Source of the DNA: Nelumbo lutea
Lineage: Eukaryota > Streptophyta > Magnoliopsida > Proteales > Nelumbonaceae
DNA length: 64,000 nucleotides
NCBI GenBank assembly: GCA_022828595.1
Contig: JAKGHH010000008.1
Location: forward strand, 6,561,728 to 6,625,727
Direction of reading: 5' to 3'
Every line of letters begins with the position of its first letter. Position 1 is the first letter of the stretch. Below the pieces are notes generated by a model. It was not told the DNA's origin and made no database searches. It saw only the letters and a program-made list of their open reading frames with translations. The position numbers were made by a program, and so were the translations under genes. Positions 33,651-60,294 of the stretch are shown here, piece by piece.

Positions 33651-36091
33651 TAGAAGGTTTTTCTTGCTTGGTATTAACTCATTAATCAATGTGAGGATTT
33701 AAATATGATTATTTTTTTATACAATTGTTTTGTTGAATCCATTGATAAATATAATAATGTTTTTATATTTAAGATTATATTTGTGCAATTGATGGAATTT
33801 ACACCAATCATTTTTCATGATTAATAAATAGTTTTTGCACAAAATATTCCAATTAGAATTACATTTAATAAAAAATTCATATTTGTATATGCAACTTGAG
33901 AGGACCTTGCAAATGGTTTAAGAAAAACTTTAGAGGTTCTAACTTGACTATAACTCTGTAAGTGGAGTTTCTTTGTCCCCAACTAACATGTACATGAAAA
34001 ATATATAACTTTTCATATTATTATATTTAATTTGAAATTGAAAATTTATGATTAGCAATTAATGGGTTTTATGATGCCATTACTAAATAGGCATTAGGGT
34101 AAAAGACTTAAACATACCACATGTTTTCAAAATTTTACTCAAATATACATTGTGTTTTGTAAATAGACTTAAATATGCCTTGTAGGTTTTTTCCCACATA
34201 AACATACCCTCATTTATTTTCCAATTTCATGAGTCTATTTTAATATTCTAAAAATCCTATTTACCCTTTGAAAAGATTGAACTCATTTAAAACAATACTT
34301 ATTGCTCATTTTTACTTCCTACAAAACTATAGCAGTTTTTAGATTAAAATGGGGGGTTGATGGATGGATAACATAATAGAGGAGGGATGGGGGAACATAT
34401 TAAAATAAGGGATTGGTGGTTGAGGGCAACAATAGAAATGTGGTTTAGTGATAGTGGCAGGTTGCAAGTTGAAGAAACAAACAAAAGAAAATCAAGATGC
34501 GGGAAGAGGACGAAGGGGAAGAAGAGAGAACGAGGGAAATCTATATCTATACTACCTATAAAAGAGAAAATGCCTCTTCTTTTTGGAATTTTCATTGGAC
34601 ATTTTTTACCCCAATGTCTAAGTATACAGTGGGTATAAAGATGGGTATATATGTCTTGTACTCTCACTTCAAGAATTGTCCACTTATAACCATTTAGAAA
34701 CTGTCCACTTATAACCGTTCAAAAACTGCTAGGGTGTTGGAACGGGATATGGTAAATTGAATAGTTTTGTCTTGGAAAATTCTATCCATGAACTTCCCAA
34801 ATGCCTTAATTAATTTTTGGATAAATTGAATCATAAAAAAGTGAACATGAATTATAAATAGTTTTGTCTTAGAGATACTGTCACGTGCAAATGCATGTAC
34901 ATGTTTACTAGTAGGGGATAAAGAAAGAAGCAATGAGAGAGAGAAAGGTCCAGCAATGATCTGTTTTAGTTTTTTGTTTCAACTTCTATTATGTTAAACA
35001 AAGACGACTAAGGGGTGGAGAAAGGAGATAGAATAAAAAGGGAAAAAAAAAAGAAAGAACGATGAAAGAGGAGGATAAGAAAATAATGGGAGAGACTAGT
35101 ATTCATTAGTAATCAATCAATTAGTATTAATTCAATCAAGTGGAAAGTTACCATAAAAAAGTCCATGTGAATGTTTATAGGATGAATTACAAAAAACCAC
35201 CTTGCACTTAAAAGGTAGTGATACTTAGCTTCCCAAAGTGTTTTCCAACAAAGACCCTCCTAAATTTATATATTCCAACACTTTGCCCTCATAATTAGCA
35301 TTCTCTCAAACATCAGAAGTATTCCCTTAAAGTTCAACTTGCACTTTACCTCCTTTTTTTTTTTATTCAATAAAGTTCAACTTGAGAATAACTCGAGAAT
35401 TATCAGTTCATGAATGCCTTAAGAATGATTTATGCTTTAAAATATTTGTTGTTAAATTTTGTTTTTTTTTGGTTGCTGTCAACCCTAGTAGCATTTCAGG
35501 GGGCAAAGAGCTGGAAACAAAAAATGCAATGCTGCATTTGGTTGCAGTGCAATTTTATTTGCATTAGTATAAATGCATGAGAGTGTAACTAAAAAAAGGC
35601 AAATTTTATTTAATTTTGTTTTGGGTTTTACTTTATTTTACTTCATGTCTTGATCAACTTTACTTGTATTGCAATTAAACAAAATAAGCTAAAATTTGAA
35701 ATAAAAATAAGTCAGAATTTACACTCAAATCATTTGTACTGCTATGATGACCAAACACAACATCACAAGATTTGATCCAGTCTGGGATTACTTTTTATTA
35801 TGTATATTTAAATTTTCTTTACATTAGTACTGACTAGTTCATTTATTCATTTACAGGATTCTTGTAAATTTTTTCTATGTATTGATTAGTCATTTTTTTT
35901 TTCTTATTCTTATAGTATGTGTATTGTTTATTCGTAGTTTTAAATGGACGAACCTTTGTATTTGGGATTTAAAACTTCTAATAATGGATTCAGATGAAGA
36001 CAACAGGCAATCTCTTAGATTTGCCCAGTATTTCATAGAAATGGTGGATCCATGTGGTGTGCTTTAATTGTGTGTGTACGATAAAGATCCA
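33651..36091. other. Intergenic AT-rich DNA, no gene recognised
   Basis: Low complexity, with no supported exon. An imperfect inverted pair around 35535-35560 and 35735-35760 (CATTTGGTTGCAGT-like against its complement) may be a worn MITE. One tail-only insertion at 35328-35384 is listed separately. Confidence 0.4.
35328..35384 (-). mobile_element. Short A/T-run insertion with target duplication
   Basis: TAAAGTTCAACTTG at 35328-35341 and 35371-35384 (perfect, 14 bp) flanks a 29-bp insert with an internal T run. On the minus strand the A run is followed by GGAGGTAAAGTG, so the poly-A is not terminal as it is in most of the others. Confidence 0.5.
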
Positions 36092-36099
36092 AGTGCATG

Positions 36100-36396
36100 C
36101 ATGGCTTTCAAAAACTGGACCTGACCGGACGGTTAGATCGAAAAAACTGGGAATTGGTTAGGTGATCGTTTTCATTTTACCCCAGAACCACTATTTCACC
36201 AAAAACCATTGATTTGATCAATAAACCGTTGACACTGATGGTCAAACCATTTGAACCGTCCAACAATTTTAGTTTTTTTTTTTTTTTTAATTTTTTGTCA
36301 GAACGGACCGTCCATTCAGTTTGGACAGTCAGATCGTTCAACCCGATAACCAGATCCCTGATCGGTTCATCATCCGGTTAGGTTTTAAAAACCTTT
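36100..36396. mobile_element. hAT-like MITE with 8-bp target duplication
   Basis: AGTGCATG lies directly outside both ends (36092-36099 and 36397-36404). The termini are imperfect inverted repeats with a GGTTTTNAAAAC...ACCGG pattern (left: TTTCAAAAACTGGACCTGACC; right, complemented: AAAGGTTTTTAAAACCTAACC). The interior is rich in CCGGT/ACCGG words. Non-coding. Confidence 0.65.
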
Positions 36397-36404
36397 AGTG
36401 CATG

Positions 36405-37860
36405 TTTATGTATTGGTGTTGACCTGAATTGGACCAAGGTAAGGTAATAAATTGTCAAGTTCTAATATCTAGAGTTCAAAATGTATTCACTAATATTGGC
36501 TTCAAGTTGAATTTAGATTTCAACCGCTGATATTAGAATTTATCTACTTTTCATTGATTCATGTTTAATAGGATGTATTTATCAATCATGTTTAACCAAT
36601 CGTGTATTTTACTTCTACCTCTGATGCACCATAAATCTTGCTCATTATTTATGATTGTTTTTAACTTGCTGAAACCTCATTTGAAGTTTGATAATTATAA
36701 TCATCTCCCCTGAATTTTATGATAGTTGCAAGTACACCCCCTTTGTTAGAAATTGCTAACAAGAGACATGAAGATGTCCAAAATACCTATGCAAATTATT
36801 TTTGAGACTGGTTTCTACAGAAAAATAATACAAACCTTATAAACAATAAACAAAAAGAGAATTTAAAAATGCAACTTTACCCTTGAGCAATTAATATGGA
36901 GGGAAATTTGAAAGATAAATCAATTTCAGAAAAAGACATTGGAGGGGTTTGAACTAGTGATTTATATGAAGAGAAAATATGAAAAATAAATATTTTGGTA
37001 AAAAATACCTGAATGGGTATTTTCAACATTTCTATGTCTCTTCTTATAGGATTATAACAAAAAGGTCCACTTGCAACTATGCTATAAAGTTTGGGGGAGA
37101 TAATTGTAATTATCAAGGTTAGAGGAAAATTTCAGCAACAACCATAAACTTAACGGAGGTTTAAGCAATTTAAGTGAAATTGGGGGATTGGGTTCAAGTG
37201 GGGCAAAAGAAGATCCCAGGGGTTTCGTTTGGCACTTTTTTAGAAGATAATGTAACATTTTGCATAGATCCTAGCAGCTTGAAAGACCATATGATTAAGA
37301 TGGGCCTTTCCAACGAAAGGGGAAAGATTCGAAGCTTTCTAGAAGTTCCACTTCCACTGAGTTGAGTTTATATAAATGCAACTTTCAACTATTAGATGTT
37401 TTTTCCAACGAAAGGGCAAAAGCCAAAACACAAACTACCAGACATCTAAAAAATCGAAAGCCCGCACAAAAAGACACGCCAAACGGGCCTCGAGCATTTA
37501 TGTCATAATTCATCGTAGAAGTACGACTTAAATAACCAAAATACCCCGGATAGCAAAATCAAGTGACAATAAAACATGTTGTCGAGTGTCGACAATTCGA
37601 CATTGACATCGGATATTCTCTCTCTTTACCCACTTTTCTGAGTTTCTCCTTCAATAAAGTTTGATCGTGGGGACACAGAAAATAAATGTGATTTGGTTAG
37701 AAAATTCATGACCAAAGTTTCCCCTTTCATAAACTTTTACTTTCATAGGGGGAGAAAAGGAGAGAGACAATCTTAACGGCCACCCAACCCAAATCACAGT
37801 CGGAATTTTCTTCATGAAAAAACTGATAAACCACAAAGTGAGAAACGAGGAGGTAAGAAA
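36405..37860. other. Upstream region of the GDH-like gene
   Basis: No coding exon seen. The stretch nearest the gene (about 37850-38342) is purine-rich and probably transcribed. AAGAG|GTAAGTGGG at 37917-37930 is a strong candidate 5' UTR intron donor, although its acceptor before 38343 is not clear. No TATA box stands out. Confidence 0.35.
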
Positions 37861-38342
37861 AGGGGAAGAGAGATTATAGAAACTGAAGCTGGAGCTCGAG
37901 TTCGTACAGTTCGTTTAAGAGGTAAGTGGGTTCCTTCTAATTTTCAGAGTTTAGTGAGGAGGTGCTTGTTAGTTCTTGATTTCCACTCGAATAAAAGTGG
38001 GTGTTAGTAGCAGTGGGATGCAGAGGTTCCTTCGTCTCCTAAATTGGCTAGTCTGGAAATCTGAGTACTGATAGCGGGAAGCATAGGGAGGTTTTTGATT
38101 GGACTCTTGCTACAGATTTTACAGGGAGAAATCCTAAGTTGCAGATTGTTTTGACTCATTCGAAACAGTGATGAATTATACTGGGGGCTTTAACCTTTAA
38201 GTTGTTCTTTGTTCATTTTATTGACAGTGTCTAAGAATAGTCATTTACAGTGCGTTTAGCCACGCGTGGTTGTGTGGTGTGCTTGTATACACTAAGAATG
38301 GAGGAGTTATGCTGAATGCTGGTATTGAGGAGGGGCTTAGGG

Positions 38343-54531
<16,189 letters not shown>

Positions 54532-54943
54532 AAGCCAGGGATACTGTCCAGTCAAATATGCATGCTCATTGAGATGTGGATATACATACACTTCACCTAC
54601 CAGATGATTGAGGAAGGTCAGAACGTCATTGACCACTTTGGTGCTTGTGCATCTCAAGAAACATTACACGTATTTTCCAGGGCCAGTGACATGAAAGGTT
54701 CGGGATATGCATGTGGAAGCTTTCTTCCTCTTGTAGCTGTGACATGTTTCTAATGTTATATAGGAATCTGGGTTGGGGCTAACTTATGGATGATTAAAAC
54801 AGAGGGAGATACAGGAAAAGGTAGTAGTGGCTGAAATAGTTGTGAATGGAAGGAGGAATCTTCAAAATTCGTTGCTGGAAGCATTTGTATACTACTCCCA
54901 ACCTGAACACTGCAGCCTTGTGAAGAAGCTGAAAATGATTGGA

Positions 54944-54949
54944 AATAAA
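54944..54949 (+). terminator. Candidate polyadenylation signal of the GDH-like gene
   Basis: AATAAA in the context GGAAATAAAATATAATTC, about 410 nt after the stop codon at 54529-54531. It is the first canonical signal I saw downstream. The gene is convergent with the RWD gene, so its transcript should end in this interval. Confidence 0.4.
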
Positions 54950-54969
54950 ATATAATTCTTTGTTAGTGT

Positions 54970-56454
54970 CCAAGTCACAATGTGCCTCCAGAAACCTGTG
55001 TAACATAACGAAGTTTCTCTTCTAATGCAATGTTTTGTTCATGCTTCAAGACCTCTCTCTTCTCATTACCTGATGGACTGCCTGGTTTTCTTTTTTTTTT
55101 CTTTTTTTTTTCATTGGTCGGAAAAGAAAATTCATTAATTCATTAAGGGGATAGTCAGATACATATTCCATCAACCTGAAGTTCACCCACCAAACAGGGT
55201 TAGCACCGCCCGGAAGGGTGTAGTTTGGATTTTGGAACTTTGGATCAACCTAACCCAAAATTTGATTTTCTAAAGAAATTAGCCGAAGATTTTTCTATGT
55301 TGGAAACCCCTTTCCTGCGGTAAAGCCCACTAAAGCCTATTAACCCCCCCCCCCCCAAAAAAAAAAAAAAAAAAGAAAAAAAAAGTACAACCGAACAGCT
55401 CAAGACTCTTGTCATTAGTAGACCCAAAAAAAACTTAAAAAAAAGTCTACGTGGTCGGTGGGCAATGGCAAAGTATTTGCAATTCAGTTACTCTTGTCAA
55501 CAATTCAAGTTCACTTGTGTGCGTATCAGGTGTTTTAAGCATGCCTATTCCTGAAAATGGTCAAAGTCCAAAACACCTCTTATTTGGGATTTTGATATGA
55601 TACGGGACATATTTTTGTATTAAAACTTTGATCCTTGGTGGTATGATAAAAAAGAAAAGAGATGGCACAAACCCATGGATTACTCTTTCCGAGAAAAAAA
55701 AAAGGAAAAAACAATTGGGCATTTAGAAAGTTAGAAACCCAACCTACACTAAAAGGTGTATCAGTACAAGTCAGATATATGTGTGCTTGTCAATTAATCT
55801 AATTGTACAAGTCATTTTATAAGTTTTACCGTATCAAAGTAGAAAATCTCTTCCATGCACATGAAGAAACAAGATCAGTTGAAAATTTTCCCCTTGTGCA
55901 AAGGCCTCAGGTGCGTTCAAAATGATTAGCATGGACCAAATTCAAATGCTTAATTGCGAATTGGGATTTGCTCCGATCTCACAGCTACATCCCACAATGT
56001 ATTTGGAACATTTCCCATGAGATAACATACAAGTATGGAGATGTTCCCAATGTGCAGTGAGATCGGTGTGAAAAGCACTCTGTGAGGAACAGATTCGGAT
56101 TCCTTAATTGCCTACAACTATAGAAGAGGTATGAGGGCAAAGATATCATCATCTAAGCCTTGTCCCAACTATACCAGTAGGATAAGAAAGATGCTGAACA
56201 AAATTTGAACAAAGGTTTTGCGTTTTTTTTCCTTTTACTTCTGGTTCGAGTGGAAGTTCATGGCTTTCTATTGAGATATACAAGTATACAACAAAACCTG
56301 AGTCCATACTGAGGACAATAAGCAATCGAATATTGGAGCACTTGTGTCGGCCATCAACCAGGAAATCAATTAGACTTGCTGAAATATCCCGTCTTACGCC
56401 TTAGCATGAGAAACTACATTATGAGTACGAGCAAGACATTGTCCTCCCCAACTT
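54970..56454. other. Convergent intergenic region, left part
   Basis: No gene. A poly-pyrimidine block at about 55090-55120 followed by GGTCGGAAAAGAAAATTC may be a LINE 3' end on the minus strand. 55346-55385 is a C run joined to an A run. 54590-55030 is probably 3' UTR and flank of the GDH-like gene. Confidence 0.35.
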
Positions 56455-56643
56455 TTTAGAGGAGGTTGTGCTGAGTGATAAGTGGCACCTGATGAGGGCA
56501 GATTTGGCCCTCTAGTGGAATTGTGACACGTGGCACCTCATGCCAACTAAGTATAGCCTCTTGGCAGCTCACCACAGGCAGCTCGTCACTTGTAGAGAAG
56601 CTCGGTACAGGAGTAGCTTGGCGTATCGCAGGAAGATCTCCTG

Positions 56644-56840
56644 CCTGACGACCTGGCCTAGACACCGACCCGCCGACTGACACGGGCACTGACCTGACGA
56701 CCTGGCCTAGACACTGACCCGTTGGCTAACACAGGCGTCGACCTGACAACCTGGCCCAGACGCCGACCCGTCGACTGATGCAGGCGCCACCCTGACAACC
56801 TGGCCCAGGTGCCGACCTGGCCGCCTGACACAAGCGCCTG
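56644..56840 (+). repeat. 49-50 bp minisatellite, four units
   Basis: Units at 56644-56692, 56693-56741, 56742-56790 and 56791-56840, with a partial fifth unit from 56841. Each starts CCTGACGACCTGGCC or a close variant and ends in a GGCG-rich half. Units differ by about 10-25 percent, so the array is not recent. Confidence 0.85.
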
Positions 56841-57336
56841 CTTGACGACCTCAAGGAGTTCACCACCATACTCCGGTTCTGACGGGATGTAACGAGTCTT
56901 ACCGTTTGGAGGCTTTTCACCCACCTAACCCACGAGGACTCCGGTATATAAAGACCTCACCCCCCAAATGGGAGAGGGATGGAAAAAATGGAGGTAATTC
57001 CTGCTCTCTAGCTCTCTCGTTTCTCCAATATTATCTTCAAAGCTCTCTACAATCAGAGTGCTAACTTAAGCGTCAGAGAGCCCCCACCGGGAAAATACCC
57101 CTGGGTCTTCTGATTCAGTTCTCGCAGGTCCCTCAGCTCCCGCCGCCTACAAAGATGAAGAAAAGATGGAGTTCTCGCAAGTCCCTCAGCTCCCTACAAA
57201 GAGGAGGAAAAGATGGAGTTCTTGCAGGTCCCTCAGCTCCCACTACCTGCAAAGGAAAGGAGACCACCTCATGCTGAGGGCAATCGGGTTGCACTGCACC
57301 AGGGAGCTCCACCATTCTCCAAGGCACATGCCGCTT

Positions 57337-57534
57337 AGTAGGGAGTTCGCCACCAGGAAGCTCTCCACCAGGCAGTTCGCCACCAGGCAGTTCACCACTA
57401 GGGAGCTCGTCACCAGGGAGCTCGCCACCAAGCAGTTCGCCACCAAACAGTTCACCACCAGGCAATTCGCCCCCAGGCAGTTCTCCACCAGGCAGTTCGC
57501 CACTAGGCAGTTTGCCACCAAGTAGCTCATCACT
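57337..57534. repeat. 15-bp minisatellite, about 13 units
   Basis: Repeat of the 15-mer GGCAGTTCGCCACCA and variants. Because the unit is five codons long, all frames stay open: the minus strand reads GGELP repeats and the plus strand ATRQF/TTREL repeats. No start context or domain supports a real protein. Confidence 0.85.
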
Positions 57535-57887
57535 AAGGCATGTCACCACCGGGTCAAATAATGAGGTACTTAGCCAAAAAATTTTTACATCACAAAACAT
57601 TGGTACATGGCCAGAAACAGTTACATCAACACCAAAATTAAGCAATATGGGAGTCATGTAATCTGAGTATTTCGACGCAATGTTTGATTTAATATGTAGT
57701 ATGCCTTACTGTAATTTTGGAACAACTAAAATGGAGATGTATACTAGTCATACAAATCTTTTTCCTTGTGTCGGACCAGGTGTATCACCACCCACCACAC
57801 ATCTGCATCCTAGCAAGAACACACAGGTCCACCCATCCTACCAATTTACCAGATATGTGCAATAAGATGCACCCTAAAACTCAACTC

Positions 57888-59880
57888 AGTGGAAGTGAAA
57901 CTTCTAGAAAGCTTCAAATCTTTGTTGGGGTGTCAAGAGGAGAATTTTCCTATTTCCTATTTAGGGATGCCTCTTGGAGGGAATCCAAAATTTCTCAACT
58001 TTTGGAGACCAGTGGTGGAGAAATGTGAAAAGAAACTATCATTTTGGAAGAAGTGTTATTTCTCAAAAGAGGGAAGGTTTACTCTCTTGAAGGCCTCTTT
58101 AGCAAATTTGCCAGTCTACTTCCTTTCAATTCAGTTTTCCAGAGTCTAATCAAAGTTAGAAATCAGATTGAGAAGCTTAAAAGGAACTTTATTTGGGAAG
58201 GAGGTGGGGAAAAGAAAAGCCACTTAGTTGGAAGCAAGTACACAAGCCTAAAGAGGATGGTGGTGTGGGATTTGGCCACTTAAAAGAAAAATTCTTCTCT
58301 CTTAAGTAAATGGCTATGAAGGTTCCCTAAAAAACCCAATGCTCTTTGGACAGCCGTCATCTCAAGCAAATATGGATCAAATGTAAATGGGTGGGATAGC
58401 AATCTCCACTTGAACAGGATAAGGTCCAAAAATCCTTGGCAATGTATCATCTCCACCCATACTTCTTTCTTTCCTTTTATAATATATGAAGTGGGAAATG
58501 GCTCTAAAATAAAATTCTGGAAAGACCTTTGGTGGGGGGGAAATACCCTTGCAACCTCTTTCCCTAGACTTTTTAACCTTACCCTTGACCAAGAAGCCAC
58601 TATTTCTTCCTGCCTTCCAGACCAAACTATTGAGAACACCCTAAACTTTTGGCTTAGAAGACCCCTAAGGGATTTGGAGATTTCTGAATTAATCGACTTA
58701 ATTCAGATTCTTAAAGAAGCCTACATCTCCCCCTCCTATTCTGACACCCGAATTTGGACCCTGCACCCTACTGGCAAATTCTCTTCTTAAGTCTATGGTT
58801 TTGATTGCTGATGAACAACATTCCTCCTTTCCTTTTAAGATCTGGTGTAGCCGCATCCCTTCAAGAGTTTGTTTCTTTGTTTGGGAAGCTTGTCTCCAGA
58901 AATTAAATACCTGTGATCTCTTGCAGAAAAAGTTTTTGGGAAGACTGTCCATCTCTCCTCATGTTTGCATTTTATGCTTCAGTGAAGGTGAATCAGCAGA
59001 TCACTTTTTTCTTCACTGCCAATTCACCCAAAAGATTTGTTTCCATTTCTTGAAAATGGCAGGTTACAACTAGGTTATACCAGAGCACATTATGGACTTT
59101 CTGCATCACTGACAAGGAACAGGTTTAAGTAAAAGGGGTAAAGTTTATTGGCAATCGGTGCTACATGCAGTGTTGTGCGTTGTTTGGGATAAAAGAAACA
59201 AACACCTCTTTGACAACAAATTCAGGCTCCTGGAGGAGTTAATTTCAGACATTACTTATCTTTGCAACCTCTAGACGGTGAACTCAGATCTGTTCAAAGG
59301 ACTCTCAGAGTCTCAGTCAATGATCTCAATAGAGATGCTTATCCCTTTCTGTTTCTCCCTCACCTCCATCAAACATCCTTGAGACATCTTGACCCCATCA
59401 GTGAAAGAGTGATGACCCTAAATTTCGATGGAAGTGCCTTAGGTAACCCTTGCTTAGCTGGTATTGGAGGCACAGTAAGGGATCAAAGGGCAACATTTGT
59501 TGGACTTTCAATGGTCCAATTGGTTTGGCTGGTTCCACAAAGGCTGAAGCGATGGCTGCTCTCACAAGAATCAGAATAATAAAAAATTTGAGAATCCAAA
59601 ATTTAATCATTGCAAGTGATTCAGCAAACACTATAAAATGGTTAAGAGACAAAGAGGGGGACCTTGGAGATTGAGTCACTATTTGGCAGAGGCTACGGAC
59701 TCTTTGGACTATTTAAATGTAAAATTAGTTTGGATTCCTTGGGAACACAATGTAGTTGGAGCATTTGTATAGTGACAAGCTTCTACCTTTGTAATTTGTA
59801 TGGTTCTTCTCGTGCTTTGTACATATTCTCATGTACCTCTTCTTCCTTTAATGAATCCTGGTTAAATTTTCTCAAAAAAA
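57888..59880 (+). mobile_element. LINE-K: 5'-truncated LINE with RNase H
   Basis: Begins in the RT C-terminal region (FPISYLGMPLGGNPKFLNFW; SLANLPVYFLSI). Continues through NGSKIKFWKDLWWGG and zf-RVT (CSRIPSRVCFFVWEACLQKL; CILCFSEGESADHFFLHC) to RNase H (LNFDGSALGNPCLAGIGG; IIASDSANTIKW). Ends TTTTCTC plus A, then (AT)n, near 59880. Frameshifted and inactive. Close to LINE-H in the shared region. Lies between the two convergent genes; the left end has no resolved target duplication. Confidence 0.75.
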
Positions 59881-59916
59881 ATATATATATATAAAATAAT
59901 TCAAAATACAAGGTAA

Positions 59917-60032
59917 GGCTCAGTTTAGAAGTACAAAGACAAATATGTAGAGTGCAAAACCTTGTATTTTGTATTATTTTATATGTATTTGTACTGTATA
60001 TATTTGTATTGGTACTCTTTCCAAACTGAGCC
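59917..60032. mobile_element. Foldback MITE (GGCTCAGTTT termini)
   Basis: The left end GGCTCAGTTTAGAAGTAC pairs with the right end (complemented GGCTCAGTTTGGAAAGAGTAC). The flanks are TAA and TAG, consistent with a 3-bp Tourist-type target site. 116 bp, AT-rich interior, no coding capacity. It lies just downstream of LINE-K. Confidence 0.6.
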
Positions 60033-60294
60033 TAGAGAACAAAAAAAGTATTCAATTGCAAGCAACAGAAGCAGGCCACGAATCTCAATTCCCCAAGCGT
60101 AAAATCGGTTTGAATTTTCACTGTATAAACGAGAACAGAGCAGCATAGCAACGTTCACACTGAAAGATAGAACAAAACACACTAGGATGGTCCTCAATGT
60201 CTCACAGGATAATTAACTTGACATCTTTTCCCTCAGAAAGAGTGAAAGGGAAGGAATGAGAAGAGGGGGAAACAACATATTGAAATACTACTTT

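Larger units (their letters stand above)
56455..57600 (+). mobile_element. GC-rich LTR-like block with TATA box
   Basis: Strikingly GC-richer than its neighbours. It has a TATATAAAG box at 56945-56953 followed by CT-rich leader-like sequence (CTCTCTAGCTCTCTCG), the layout of a plant LTR promoter. Two different minisatellites lie in it. I found no second LTR, primer-binding site or gag/pol frame, so it could be a solo LTR or a non-autonomous element. Exact ends are unknown. Confidence 0.4.

Noticed and set aside
38316..38318. Upstream ATG as the start of the GDH-like protein
   Set aside because: In frame and adds nine residues, but the known family start is MNSTMDDMN, so 38343 is preferred.
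57337..57534. CRISPR-like array or coding repeat protein
   Set aside because: Directly abutting 15-bp units without spacers, in a plant nuclear context. It is a minisatellite.
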